A stretch of 48,587 nucleotides of DNA from Prevotella sp. UBA2444 (GTDB lineage: Bacteria > Bacteroidota > Bacteroidia > Bacteroidales > Bacteroidaceae): the NCBI GenBank assembly GCA_002342665.1, contig DDQK01000028.1, positions 1-48,587 of the forward strand. Direction: 5' to 3'. The notes below the pieces were generated by a model. The model was not told the origin of the DNA and did not search any database. It worked only from the letters and a program-made list of their open reading frames with translations. Of this stretch, positions 25,263 through 33,875 are shown piece by piece; position 1 is the stretch's first letter, and every line of letters begins with the position of its first letter. The position numbers and the translations under genes were made by a program.

Positions 25263-27677
25263 ATGAAGACAAAGAAGAATCTGGTTAAGACGATGCTCAT
25301 GAGCATCCTGACCGCAGGAACATTCGGAATGGGTATGACCGCTTGCAGCGATGACCTGAACGAGTTTGGTACCGCCGCCACGGAGACAGCCGTCGCCGGC
25401 AGCGACCTGATGAACTTGGAGCAGCACAGCTACACCGTGCCCGTGGAGATCCAGAACGAGGGCGCCTGGAAGGTGGACTTCCGCTTCTCCGACGACAACC
25501 GCCACTTCTGCTACGCGCTACCCGCCGAGGGCGTTGGACCGCAGACCATTAAGCTCTGCGTGCTCGACAACTGGACCGACGAGCGCAACGCCGCCGAGAT
25601 GGTCATCACCGACATGGCGAATCCCGCCAACAGCCAGACCATCCAGCTCAGTCAGAAGTGCAACCTCGACAACGCCGGGATGACCCGTGGTAATGGTGCC
25701 GGTGCCCCCGTGCTCGTGGGTGACATCGTCTACGGTGTAGGATACGGCTACAACATCAACATGCAGCCCGGACTCGACGCCGTGTCGCACAGCCCCATCA
25801 TCGCCATAGAGAAGGTGAGGACATCGGGCGTAGGACAGGGACGCTGCACGAAGGGCGTCAACACCGACCTGCGCATCACCACCCATACGGGTAGCACCAT
25901 CGACGAGGTGGCACGCAGTCTGGAGACATCAGCGTCCATCAAGGGCTCATTCGCAGGCTTCAAGGCCGAGGCAGGCGCATCGTTCAGCCACGAGGACGTG
26001 ACCAAGAACGAGAGCTACTTTGCACTGGGCGTGGTTGACGCCGCCGTGACAAGCACCTACCTTGACGGTATCAACGAGCTGAATGCCCGCAAGTATATGA
26101 CCGACGACGCCATGAGCGCCATCGACGGCAACGGCAGCACCGACCCAGCCAACTTCCTGAAGGTAATCAAGGCCTACGGCACCCACCTGCTGCTGGAGGC
26201 TCCACTCGGAGGCCGCCTGCGCTACGCCATCACAGTAGACAAGAAGTTCGTATCATCGAAGGAAGACATGAAGCTCTGGGCTAACGCCAGCTATAAGAAC
26301 ACTTTCGTGGAGGCTGACGCCAAGATGAGTGCCGAGCAGAAGAAGAGCCACCAGATGACCGACGAGAAGGGCAGCATCCGCGTCAGCGCATTAGGAGGGT
26401 CATTGGATGCAGCACTGGCCATAAACGCAGCCGACAACAACGAGAACGTGAGCAACTGGCTCAAGTCACTGAAGATGGACGACAACGGCGCATCGAACAT
26501 GGTGGTGGTAGGCACCAACGGTCACTACACCTTCAAGACCATCCCCATCTGGGAACTGGTAGACAGCAAGTATCCTGAGCGCCAGCAGAAGCTCCGCGAG
26601 TACATCGAGAGCGGCATGGCCGAGTACGAGATGAACCCTACTACCAACGTAGTGAAGACCGGCGAGATGGCCAAGTTCGCTATCCCCGCATTCGAAGACA
26701 AATACAACACCCCTATCACCCTGGTGAGTGAAGCGTACGTGCACAACAAGGTAGTAGCACAGATCTGCAACGAGTACATCCCCGACCTCGACCCCAACGG
26801 ACGCGTAACAGTGGTTTACCCAGTGATCGACGGAAAGGCAGCCTATACCAACGGTCTCTTCACCGGCAGCGCAGACTACGCTCCGATGTACGTCAGCTGG
26901 AATGATAACGGCACGCCCACCTTCACCCGTATCGACGGCGCACAGAAGGGCTCAATAGACACAGTCTACGTTCGCGACAACAAGATATTCACGAAGCAGT
27001 ATAACAAGAACATGGTAGAACTGTCAGAGATCATCGATTCTAAGGTGAGAGATAAGAAACTGGAAGGCGCCATCCGCTACTCTGGGCTAAGTATAGAAAT
27101 GAGCAATACTAAGGAAACAGGCTGGCGCGACGTAAAGTACAGCTACCCGCTGGTGAAGATCGGCACCAAGCTCTGGACACGCATGGACTACGCCGCCGAG
27201 ATCAAGGGCGACTGCCACAAGAAGTACCTGACGGACGAGGACAATAACAAGCCGCAGATAACCAACTACACCCTGTGCTCCTACTACACCAACCTGCAGG
27301 CCGCAAACGGCAACAACATCCCCATGGGATGGAAGGTGGCCAACAGCAAGGACTATCAGGCAGTGAAGAACCTGCTCTCCTCGGGCAACTACAAGACTCC
27401 AGGCAAGCGCCTCTTCAACAGCAAGCAGTCCGGCTACAATGCCATCGCTCGCGGCTGGTACAATTGGAAGACTGTAAAAGAGGTGGACTGCAGCAATCCA
27501 TTCTGGGTGTCTGAGAAAAAGCATGACGAGTACAAATACCTCAACCCGACAGACCAGATGGAGTACATGACCTCCGACAACTGCCACATCCGCGTCAAGA
27601 CCGACGGCACCTTCGATATCGAGAAGTGGGGCAATAGCGTTCTCTACTGCATGGCAGTCCGCCTGGTGGCAGAGTAG
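25263..27677 (+). CDS. MACPF (perforin-like) lipoprotein with FISUMP-like C-terminal domain
   Basis: 804 residues. Lipoprotein signal with Cys28 (MTAC) followed by Ser-Asp-Asp, the acidic pattern linked to surface export in Bacteroidota. Residues about 50-132 look like a BACON-type beta-sandwich. Residues about 145-450 form the MACPF domain: the signature YGTH (305-308) ... GG (316-317), with the two candidate membrane-inserting clusters around GSFAGFKAEAGASF and LWANASYKNTFVEADAKM. Residues about 630-804 resemble the FISUMP (Fib_succ_major) fold (IGTKLWTRMDYAA, IPMGWKVANSKDYQAV, FWVSEKK). MACPF proteins oligomerise into pores; Bacteroidales members (BSAPs) kill related strains. Terminator follows at 27703. 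Confidence 0.88.
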   Translation: MKTKKNLVKTMLMSILTAGTFGMGMTACSDDLNEFGTAATETAVAGSDLMNLEQHSYTVPVEIQNEGAWKVDFRFSDDNRHFCYALPAEGVGPQTIKLCVLDNWTDERNAAEMVITDMANPANSQTIQLSQKCNLDNAGMTRGNGAGAPVLVGDIVYGVGYGYNINMQPGLDAVSHSPIIAIEKVRTSGVGQGRCTKGVNTDLRITTHTGSTIDEVARSLETSASIKGSFAGFKAEAGASFSHEDVTKNESYFALGVVDAAVTSTYLDGINELNARKYMTDDAMSAIDGNGSTDPANFLKVIKAYGTHLLLEAPLGGRLRYAITVDKKFVSSKEDMKLWANASYKNTFVEADAKMSAEQKKSHQMTDEKGSIRVSALGGSLDAALAINAADNNENVSNWLKSLKMDDNGASNMVVVGTNGHYTFKTIPIWELVDSKYPERQQKLREYIESGMAEYEMNPTTNVVKTGEMAKFAIPAFEDKYNTPITLVSEAYVHNKVVAQICNEYIPDLDPNGRVTVVYPVIDGKAAYTNGLFTGSADYAPMYVSWNDNGTPTFTRIDGAQKGSIDTVYVRDNKIFTKQYNKNMVELSEIIDSKVRDKKLEGAIRYSGLSIEMSNTKETGWRDVKYSYPLVKIGTKLWTRMDYAAEIKGDCHKKYLTDEDNNKPQITNYTLCSYYTNLQAANGNNIPMGWKVANSKDYQAVKNLLSSGNYKTPGKRLFNSKQSGYNAIARGWYNWKTVKEVDCSNPFWVSEKKHDEYKYLNPTDQMEYMTSDNCHIRVKTDGTFDIEKWGNSVLYCMAVRLVAE

Positions 27678-27702
27678 AAAAGACCCGCCTTAGCAATAAC
27701 GA

Positions 27703-27735
27703 AAAGCGAACCCTCCTCATGGGGTTCGCTTTTTG
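27703..27735. terminator. Bidirectional intrinsic terminator between MACPF gene and eptA-like gene
   Basis: AAAAGCGAACCC pairs with GGGTTCGCTTTT around a short loop, with A-run and T-run flanks, serving both convergent genes. Confidence 0.9.
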
Positions 27736-27761
27736 TCGTGGGTAATGTGGCGTTATGGCCT

Positions 27762-29300
27762 TTACTCATTCTTGAAGATATCTAAATTCCCGTTGTAGGC
27801 AGGCGACTGGATGGACAGCAGGTTGAGTACGGAGTGGAATACGTAGTGCTGATCGAGAACCGCAGGCAGCTGAGGCTTGTACTGCCTGAAACCCGGTGAA
27901 ATCCACACAAGGAACGGTATCTCGTACTGCTCCTTCGGGGCCAGGCGCATCGGGAGACCGTGCATGAAGATTTTGTCCTCGCCCAACGACTCGCCATGGT
28001 CGGAGATGAAGATCATGGCACTCTTCCAGTCTTTCATGTCGCGAAGGGTGTTGATGAGACTGTCGAGCAGGAAGTCGGTATAGAGGATGGAGTTGTCGTA
28101 GGCATTGACGAGCTTGCGGACATCCTTCTGACTCTCCTCCACATTTTGCGCCACAGGCTTGAAGTGCTCGAAGGCCTTAGGGTACTTGACGGCATAGTTG
28201 GGACCGTGGCTGGTGCTGGTATGCAGACAGATGAGTACCTTGTCCTTCGGGCTCGACTCGATGCGCTCGCGGAGGCCTCTCAACAAGATGGCGTCGTGGT
28301 AGGGGTTCTCGTCGGGGAACTGCTGGCCGAGCTGCTCGTTGGTGAGATACTCGTCGATGTGTATGGTCGGTTCTCCCCAATTGGAGCTGCGCCACGACAC
28401 GTCGACGCCTGTCCTGAAGGCGTAGTTGGGCAGAATCTCATAGAGTTCGTCGGTATTCTTGGGCTCGAGGATGGCCTTAGTGCCTGCTGTGGTGTAGGTG
28501 GCGCACGACTTGGCCTGAAATACCTTCAGGTTCTGCTGTTTCGCAAGTAGGGGATTGGTCTGGCGGTAATAGCCATAGAGATAGAAATTGGCCTTTCTGG
28601 CCGACTCTCCGATGACGAGCACTACGACGGTCTTCTCATGGTTGGTGATGGTGCCGTCGGGCAGGGGGATAGCCTCTGTCTTTTCTTCCATTTCGAAACT
28701 GGCCAGACGGCATGTGTTCACTATGTATGACCAGGGCTGTAGCAGCCCGCCGAGTTCGGTGTCGTGCTGTCCGATCCAGAGCGTCTGGTTGATATTCAGT
28801 CCTGCTACGACGAGGATAGCGGCCAGCGCACTCCCACAGTTGATGAGCAGTTGCTTCGCCTTGCCCACGACGACAGGTTGGCGCAGGCAGAATAGTGCTG
28901 GTAGCACACCGATGATCAATATGGTGAGCCACAGTGGCCAACTGAAGAATCCCGATGCCTCTGAGTAGCGGGTATTGAAGACGTTGGCGACGGTGGTGGC
29001 ATCAATGATGACGCTGTAGGTGACGATGAAATAGACCGCCGTGGCATTGATAAGGGCGAGGATGGCCAGCAGGATGCGCCCTGCCATCCGCATCAGCCAG
29101 ACCACGAGATAGGTCATCATGAAATTGACTGCCAGCATGATGACTCCCAGCGACGCTATCAGCAGGATCTGTTCGCCGAGATTGTCACCGGTGTTGTCGA
29201 CCACATAGCCGAAGAAGGGGATGTTGTACAGCACGAGCGTTGCTATGCTGACGATGCACGAGAAGGTGCGAAGGGATATGGGAGGTAGAAATTTTTTCAT
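27762..29300 (-). CDS. Phosphoethanolamine transferase (EptA-like, sulfatase fold)
   Basis: 512 residues. Five N-terminal membrane helices (about 10-170), then a periplasmic alkaline-phosphatase-superfamily domain: metal ligand Glu in VIGESARKANFYLYGY (about 232), catalytic Thr within CATYTTAGT (268-271), and ISDHGESLGE with following His near the C-terminus. The family transfers phosphoethanolamine to lipid A or other glycans and often gives resistance to cationic peptides. The substrate is not certain. A hairpin ends 8 nt before its start. It could protect the surface in the same strain that carries the MACPF locus, which is speculation. Confidence 0.85.
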   Translation of the reverse strand: MKKFLPPISLRTFSCIVSIATLVLYNIPFFGYVVDNTGDNLGEQILLIASLGVIMLAVNFMMTYLVVWLMRMAGRILLAILALINATAVYFIVTYSVIIDATTVANVFNTRYSEASGFFSWPLWLTILIIGVLPALFCLRQPVVVGKAKQLLINCGSALAAILVVAGLNINQTLWIGQHDTELGGLLQPWSYIVNTCRLASFEMEEKTEAIPLPDGTITNHEKTVVVLVIGESARKANFYLYGYYRQTNPLLAKQQNLKVFQAKSCATYTTAGTKAILEPKNTDELYEILPNYAFRTGVDVSWRSSNWGEPTIHIDEYLTNEQLGQQFPDENPYHDAILLRGLRERIESSPKDKVLICLHTSTSHGPNYAVKYPKAFEHFKPVAQNVEESQKDVRKLVNAYDNSILYTDFLLDSLINTLRDMKDWKSAMIFISDHGESLGEDKIFMHGLPMRLAPKEQYEIPFLVWISPGFRQYKPQLPAVLDQHYVFHSVLNLLSIQSPAYNGNLDIFKNE

Positions 29301-29307
29301 AAGTTGA

Positions 29308-29335
29308 AAGAGCCCCGCTCGTGGGCGAGGCTCTT
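29308..29335 (-). terminator. Hairpin between DUF4332 gene and eptA-like gene
   Basis: AAGAGCC pairs with GGCTCTT, with an inner CGC/GCG pair. On the minus strand the stem is followed by only a weak T-run (CTCTTTC) and then the eptA-like ATG 8 nt further on. It could be a weak terminator or attenuator, or it could hide the translation start. Confidence 0.5.
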
Positions 29336-29339
29336 CTGA

Positions 29340-29747
29340 TTAGTATGTCATCTTGGGTTCCAGTTCCTTGGCCTGGTCGATCATCTTCTGCACCTCGCTG
29401 ACAGCGGGAGTGCGACCGCAGATGTGGAACTGCTCATTAATCTCTGCGAGCTTCGGCTGCAGGTTCTCTGCCACGCGGTGGCGGAACTCTTTGACGGTGT
29501 CGACGCCAGCCTTCTCGAGCAACTCGGCAAACTGGGGACCTACGCCGTTGATGCGGAACAGGTCGGCGTGGTTGGTCCAGCGGAGAATGAGCTTTTCGCT
29601 GATGCCCGTGGTCTCTGCCAACTCCTTGCGGCCCTTGGGGGCGGCACACTTCTCGAGCAGCTCGCTCACCTTCTCAATACCTGCGGCAACCAGCTTCTCA
29701 GCATAAGCGTCGCCTACTCCTTCGATGTCAATAATCTTGTAATCCAT
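29340..29747 (-). CDS. DUF4332 helix-hairpin-helix protein
   Basis: 135 residues from the ATG at 29747 (MDYKIIDIEGVGDAYAEKL). Two helix-hairpin-helix-like repeats are visible (IEGVGDAYAEKLVAAG and INGVGPQFAELLEKAG). DUF4332 proteins are predicted to bind DNA or a nucleic-acid complex, but their role is unknown. No signal peptide. The start is 46 nt below the -7 box at 29794-29803; the longer frame would start at about that box. Confidence 0.82.
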   Translation of the reverse strand: MDYKIIDIEGVGDAYAEKLVAAGIEKVSELLEKCAAPKGRKELAETTGISEKLILRWTNHADLFRINGVGPQFAELLEKAGVDTVKEFRHRVAENLQPKLAEINEQFHICGRTPAVSEVQKMIDQAKELEPKMTY

Positions 29748-29793
29748 AATCCTAATTGTTTTTAGTGGTTGATAAAAAAGTGACTGATTTGTG

Positions 29794-29803
29794 TGCAAAG
29801 ATA
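29794..29803 (-). promoter_or_regulatory. -7 promoter box of the DUF4332 gene
   Basis: The minus strand reads TATCTTTGCA. It is divergent from the rmuC box 12 nt away, so the two promoters share upstream DNA. Confidence 0.6.
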
Positions 29804-29815
29804 CAAATTATTTCG

Positions 29816-29825
29816 TAACTTTGCA
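29816..29825 (+). promoter_or_regulatory. -7 promoter box of rmuC
   Basis: TAACTTTGCA, 17 nt before the rmuC ATG. Confidence 0.6.
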
Positions 29826-29842
29826 ACAAATTTCGAAAAATT

Positions 29843-31165
29843 ATGAGTTTCCTCTATATTATATTAGGTTTAGCCATAGGGGCAGTTGTGCTCTATGTGG
29901 TGATGGACAAGCGGATGGATGCCCTCCACATCGCCTCTGGTAAGAAAGATATTGAACTGGCAGCGCGGCAGGAGATGCTCAATGCAGCCAACAGCAGGGT
30001 GCAGCATCTGGAGGCAGACACCAAGGCTAAGAACGACGAGCTGATGACACTGCACGCCGAGGTGAAAGCGCAGGCCAGGGAACTGGAGATGATAAGGCAA
30101 CAGCGCGAGGAGAACGAGAAGCTGATGAAGGAGCAGTTTGCCAATGTGGCCCAGAGCATCCTCGAGGGGAGTGCCTCGAAACTGAAGGAACAGAACGCGG
30201 AGTCGCTCACGGGTATCACCCAGCCACTGAAGGAGGCCATCGCCCGAATGCAGCAGGCCATCAGCGACACGCAGAAGGAGTCGGCAGCACATTCCGCCTC
30301 CTTCCGTGAACAGATGTTGCTGATGATGCAACAGACGCAGCAGCTCGGAGAGAAGGCGGAAGGCCTTACCAACGTGCTGCGCCGCGACAATAAGGTGGCG
30401 GGCAATATGGGCGAGATCATCCTCGGCGACCTGCTGACCTCGCAGGGGCTCACCGAGGGCATCCACTACGAGGTGCAGGCCCGTCTGCGGGATGAGCTGG
30501 GACGTCCGCTGAAGAATGATGATACGGGGCGCGAGATGCAGCCCGACGTCATCCTGCACTACCCGCAGGGGCAGGACGCCATCGTAGACTCGAAGGTGTC
30601 GCTGGTGGCCTATGAGAAATATGTCAATGCCAAGACACCTGAAGAGAAGGAACACTATCTGCAGGACCATATCCGCAGTGTGCGTCAGCACGTGAACGAA
30701 CTGGCCCGTAAGGACTATTCGAAATATATCCAGAACGGAAGGGATGCCGTGGATTTCGTCATCATGTTCGTGCCCTTTGAGTCGTCGCTGCAACTGGCAC
30801 TGGCCAATGATCCCACCCTCTGGCGTGAGGCTTTCGAGAAGAAGGTGTTCGTGACTGGCGAGCAGAACCTGTTAGGTATCCTCCACATGATACATATTGC
30901 CTGGGTGCAGAACCAGCAGGCAGAGAATCAGGAGAAGGTGTTCGGACTGGCAGAACAGTTGCTTGACCGTCTGGGTGACTTCGTGAAGCGTTACAACGAC
31001 CTCGGCGAGAAGCTGCACAAGACCGTTGAGGCCTACGACAATGCCAACAACAAACTGATTACGGGGCGACAGAGTGTGGCGCAGAAAGGGCGTGAACTTG
31101 TCGACCTGGGTGCGAAGGAGAATCCTAACCGTAAGATACCGATGCCGGAAGTGGGGATTGAGTGA
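29843..31165 (+). CDS. rmuC: DNA recombination protein RmuC
   Basis: 440 residues. An N-terminal membrane anchor (FLYIILGLAIGAVVLYVV), a long coiled coil (about 35-170), then the nuclease-like RmuC domain with GNMGEIILGDLL, HYPQGQDAIVDSKVSL and the YVNAKTPEE segment. RmuC limits rearrangement at inverted repeats in E. coli, of interest in a region this rich in short repeats. The stop overlaps the next start by 1 nt (TGATG). Confidence 0.92.
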   Translation: MSFLYIILGLAIGAVVLYVVMDKRMDALHIASGKKDIELAARQEMLNAANSRVQHLEADTKAKNDELMTLHAEVKAQARELEMIRQQREENEKLMKEQFANVAQSILEGSASKLKEQNAESLTGITQPLKEAIARMQQAISDTQKESAAHSASFREQMLLMMQQTQQLGEKAEGLTNVLRRDNKVAGNMGEIILGDLLTSQGLTEGIHYEVQARLRDELGRPLKNDDTGREMQPDVILHYPQGQDAIVDSKVSLVAYEKYVNAKTPEEKEHYLQDHIRSVRQHVNELARKDYSKYIQNGRDAVDFVIMFVPFESSLQLALANDPTLWREAFEKKVFVTGEQNLLGILHMIHIAWVQNQQAENQEKVFGLAEQLLDRLGDFVKRYNDLGEKLHKTVEAYDNANNKLITGRQSVAQKGRELVDLGAKENPNRKIPMPEVGIE

Positions 31166-31746
31166 TGAAGGTACTAATCAATGAGGATATTTATGGATTT
31201 GATCTCGAAGTTGCTTTGGCAGAGATCTCGGAGCAGCGACGGGAACAGGCCCTGAAGTTCAAGTATGAACTGGGGCAGCGTACTTGTGTGCTGGCCTATC
31301 AGTTGCTCAAACAGCTGTTACGCGAAGAATACGGCATCATGGAGAATCCTCTTTTCGAGTATAATGAACACGGCAAGCCCTCTATCATAGGACATCCGGA
31401 GATTTTCTTTAACCTGAGCCACTGCCGGGAAGCCGTGGCCTGCGTGGTGAGCGACGCACCCGTGGGCATCGACGTGGAAGCAGTCAGGGAGTTCAAGGAC
31501 TCGCTGGTACACTACACGATGAACGAGGCTGAACAGCGGCAGATAGAAAATGCTCCCAACGCAGCCGAGGCCTTTATCCGGTTCTGGACGATGAAGGAAG
31601 CAGCCCTCAAGCTGGCCGGTACTGGCATCGACAATAATCTGAAGGACGTCATCACGGACGATTATGACTTCGATGTCGCAATTTCGCCACGCAGGACTTA
31701 CATTTATACCATTTGTACTCTGAAAAACAGTCTAAATAAGGCATAA
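31165..31746 (+). CDS. 4'-phosphopantetheinyl transferase (Sfp type)
   Basis: 193 residues. Sfp-family motifs: NLSHCREAVACVV, VGIDVEAV (Mg-binding Asp/Glu) and FWTMKEAALKLAGTGI. It attaches phosphopantetheine from CoA to a carrier-protein serine. The start at 31165 overlaps the rmuC stop as TGATG; a GTG codon lies one codon earlier. The ACP encoded 3.4 kb downstream at 35104 is a likely substrate, though the housekeeping ACP is also possible. Confidence 0.88.
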   Translation: MKVLINEDIYGFDLEVALAEISEQRREQALKFKYELGQRTCVLAYQLLKQLLREEYGIMENPLFEYNEHGKPSIIGHPEIFFNLSHCREAVACVVSDAPVGIDVEAVREFKDSLVHYTMNEAEQRQIENAPNAAEAFIRFWTMKEAALKLAGTGIDNNLKDVITDDYDFDVAISPRRTYIYTICTLKNSLNKA

Positions 31747-31804
31747 ATCTCAAAAAAGATATATTTGTGGACAAATAGAACGTCGGAATTTGGAAAATTA
31801 TGTC

Positions 31805-31814
31805 TAATTTTGCA
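31805..31814 (+). promoter_or_regulatory. -7 promoter box of the AraC-family gene and following locus
   Basis: TAATTTTGCA, 17 nt before the AraC-family ATG. No clear -33 box at the usual distance, which fits a promoter that needs an activator. Confidence 0.55.
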
Positions 31815-31831
31815 CCCAAATTTCAGGATGT

Positions 31832-32689
31832 ATGAATTATAATAAGGTGATAGCTGGCTTTGACGACGATGTGATTTACCTTGGTAATCTGCGTGAAGTG
31901 GACAATCTACCAGCTGTCAGGAAAGGATATAACACGATTGTTTTTTGCCGAGGTGGGCGAATCGTGGTAGAGGTAGGCGGAAACAGTCAGGTGAAGGTGA
32001 CACCTGGCCAGTTGTTGTTGATTCCTACTGGAAAGCTGATACAGCCTATGCTGGTGAGCACGGATGTGGAAGCCAGTGCCTTGCTCGTCTCCGATACCAT
32101 ACTGAAATCAGTTCTTGGAAGTCAGATTACGATTTGGAACAAGGCCATGTACATGAAGGAGATCTACGTGGTGGAAGATGCTTCTTGGCTGGCAGGCATG
32201 CGCGATTATTCCCTGTCTATCTTCGGCGGTGACAACGAGATGCACCTGTATCGTGAAATCATACATTCTTTTCTCCGTACGATGCTGCTGATGATCTGTG
32301 AAAAGCTACTGGGCAGCGAGAGTATGACCTCGTCCGTAGACGATGTGTCGACGATGCACGACAAGGAATTGTTCAACGCCTTCCTGCAGCTGTTGGCGCG
32401 CGAGGACCAGAAACGCCAGCGAGTGTCGTACTATGCTGACAAGTTGAATATCACCCCCAAGTATCTTTCTACGGTCTGTAAGAAGGTGAGTGGCAAGAAC
32501 CCGATGCGCTGGATAGCAGAAAGCGTGATGCAGGACTGCTATTCGCTGTTGAAGGAGACAGACTTGAGCGTGAAGGAAATTTCGAATCTTCTGGGATTCC
32601 CCAACGCTTCCTTCTTCGGACAGTATTTCCGTGAGCAGACAGGGCAGACGCCTGTGGAATTCCGAACAGACTATAAGACAGTGGTATGA
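31832..32689 (+). CDS. AraC-family transcriptional regulator
   Basis: 285 residues. N-terminal cupin-like sensor (about 20-150; GGRIVVEVGGNSQVKV, TPGQLLLIPTGK) and C-terminal double HTH (about 190-280; VSYYADKLNITPKYLSTVCKK and VKEISNLLGFPNASFFGQYF). It overlaps the GNAT gene by 4 nt (ATGA), so it is translated with the biosynthetic genes it probably controls. The ligand is unknown. Confidence 0.88.
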   Translation: MNYNKVIAGFDDDVIYLGNLREVDNLPAVRKGYNTIVFCRGGRIVVEVGGNSQVKVTPGQLLLIPTGKLIQPMLVSTDVEASALLVSDTILKSVLGSQITIWNKAMYMKEIYVVEDASWLAGMRDYSLSIFGGDNEMHLYREIIHSFLRTMLLMICEKLLGSESMTSSVDDVSTMHDKELFNAFLQLLAREDQKRQRVSYYADKLNITPKYLSTVCKKVSGKNPMRWIAESVMQDCYSLLKETDLSVKEISNLLGFPNASFFGQYFREQTGQTPVEFRTDYKTVV

Positions 32690-33819
32690 CAGAGGCGCTG
32701 AGAATCATAGAAGTCAATAGCCCGCGTGAGATGTCGGATTTCATTCACGTGACGGATCGCATCTACCGAGACTGCACCCAGTATGTTCCAGACTTTGAGA
32801 GTGATATTCGCGGACTTTTTGACCATCGTAAAAACCCTGGATTGGAATTTTCCGACATCCAGCCTTTTGTGGCCTATCGCGGTAACGCACCTGTGGGACG
32901 TATCGTGGGAATCATCAACCGCAAGGCTAACGAGAAGTGGAACATCCGCAATGTGCGTTTCTCGATGATTGAGTTCATCGACGACCCGGAGGTGTCCAGT
33001 GCCCTGATAGGCGCTGTAGAGACATGGGGCAAGGAGCGCGGCATGGAGAAGATACACGGTCCGTTGGGCGTGACAGACTTCGACAAGGAAGGCATGCTGG
33101 TGGAAGACTTCAATCTGAAGGGGTCGATGACAGCCATCTATAATCCACCCTACTATCCCCGGCATATGGAGGCCCTGGGCTTTGAGAAGGAGGTAGACTG
33201 GCAGCAGGTGCGCATCCGTATCCCTGAGGAGGTGCCTGCACGCTATGCCCGTACGGCGCAATACGCCCGGGAGCAGATAGGACTCACGGTGAAGAAATGC
33301 TCCAAGAGGGAGCTGCTTGGCGAATGCGGACAACAGGTGTTCCGCCTGTTCAATGCTGCCTATGCACCTATTTTCGGGTTCTCAGAACTGTCGCCCCGTC
33401 AGGTGAACTCCTTCCTTCGTAAGTATCTGGTGCTGATAGACACCCGACTGATCCCTGTGGTCTTCAATAAGGAGGGCGAGATTGTGGGTGCTGCCGTGAC
33501 GATGGCTTCGCTGGTGGAGGCCCTGCAGAAGTCCAAAGGACGACTGCTGCCCTTTGGTTGGTGGCATCTGTTGCGCTCGATGAAACTGAAGCATGAGGGC
33601 TGTGCTGAGATGCTGCTGGTGGCTGTCAGACCCGACTATCAGGGACTGGGCGTGAATGCCCTGTTCTTCGACGACCTCATACCAGTCTTTAACAAATATG
33701 GGTTCCGCTGGGCGGAGACGGGCCCGCAGTTGGAGGACAATATCAGGGAACTGACCCAGTGGAAGCCGCTGAAGCCAGAGTTTGTGAAGCGTCGTCGCTG
33801 TTATGTGAAGAGGTTGTGA
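32686..33819 (+). CDS. Large GNAT-fold acyltransferase (ceramide-synthase-like?)
   Basis: 377 residues. The C-terminal half has a GNAT core (EMLLVAVRPDYQGLGVNALFFDDL, with the acyl-CoA loop around RPDYQGLG). The N-terminal part (IEVNSPREMSDFIHVTDRIYR, RIVGIINRKANEKW) is typical of a long GNAT family in Bacteroidota. The bacterial ceramide synthase described in Caulobacter is also a GNAT-type protein of about this length, often near ACP and lipid genes, so N-acylation of a lipid base is one option. No serine palmitoyltransferase is in the window. Activity unproven. Confidence 0.7.
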   Translation: MTEALRIIEVNSPREMSDFIHVTDRIYRDCTQYVPDFESDIRGLFDHRKNPGLEFSDIQPFVAYRGNAPVGRIVGIINRKANEKWNIRNVRFSMIEFIDDPEVSSALIGAVETWGKERGMEKIHGPLGVTDFDKEGMLVEDFNLKGSMTAIYNPPYYPRHMEALGFEKEVDWQQVRIRIPEEVPARYARTAQYAREQIGLTVKKCSKRELLGECGQQVFRLFNAAYAPIFGFSELSPRQVNSFLRKYLVLIDTRLIPVVFNKEGEIVGAAVTMASLVEALQKSKGRLLPFGWWHLLRSMKLKHEGCAEMLLVAVRPDYQGLGVNALFFDDLIPVFNKYGFRWAETGPQLEDNIRELTQWKPLKPEFVKRRRCYVKRL

Positions 33820-33860
33820 AAGATTGAGAGATTGAGAGATTGAGAAATTGAGAGATTGAC
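33820..33860. repeat. AGATTGAG tandem repeat after the GNAT gene
   Basis: About five 8-nt units AGATTGAG/AAATTGAG fill the gap between the GNAT and ketoacyl synthase genes. Confidence 0.8.
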
Positions 33861-33875
33861 ATTAGTATATAGAAT

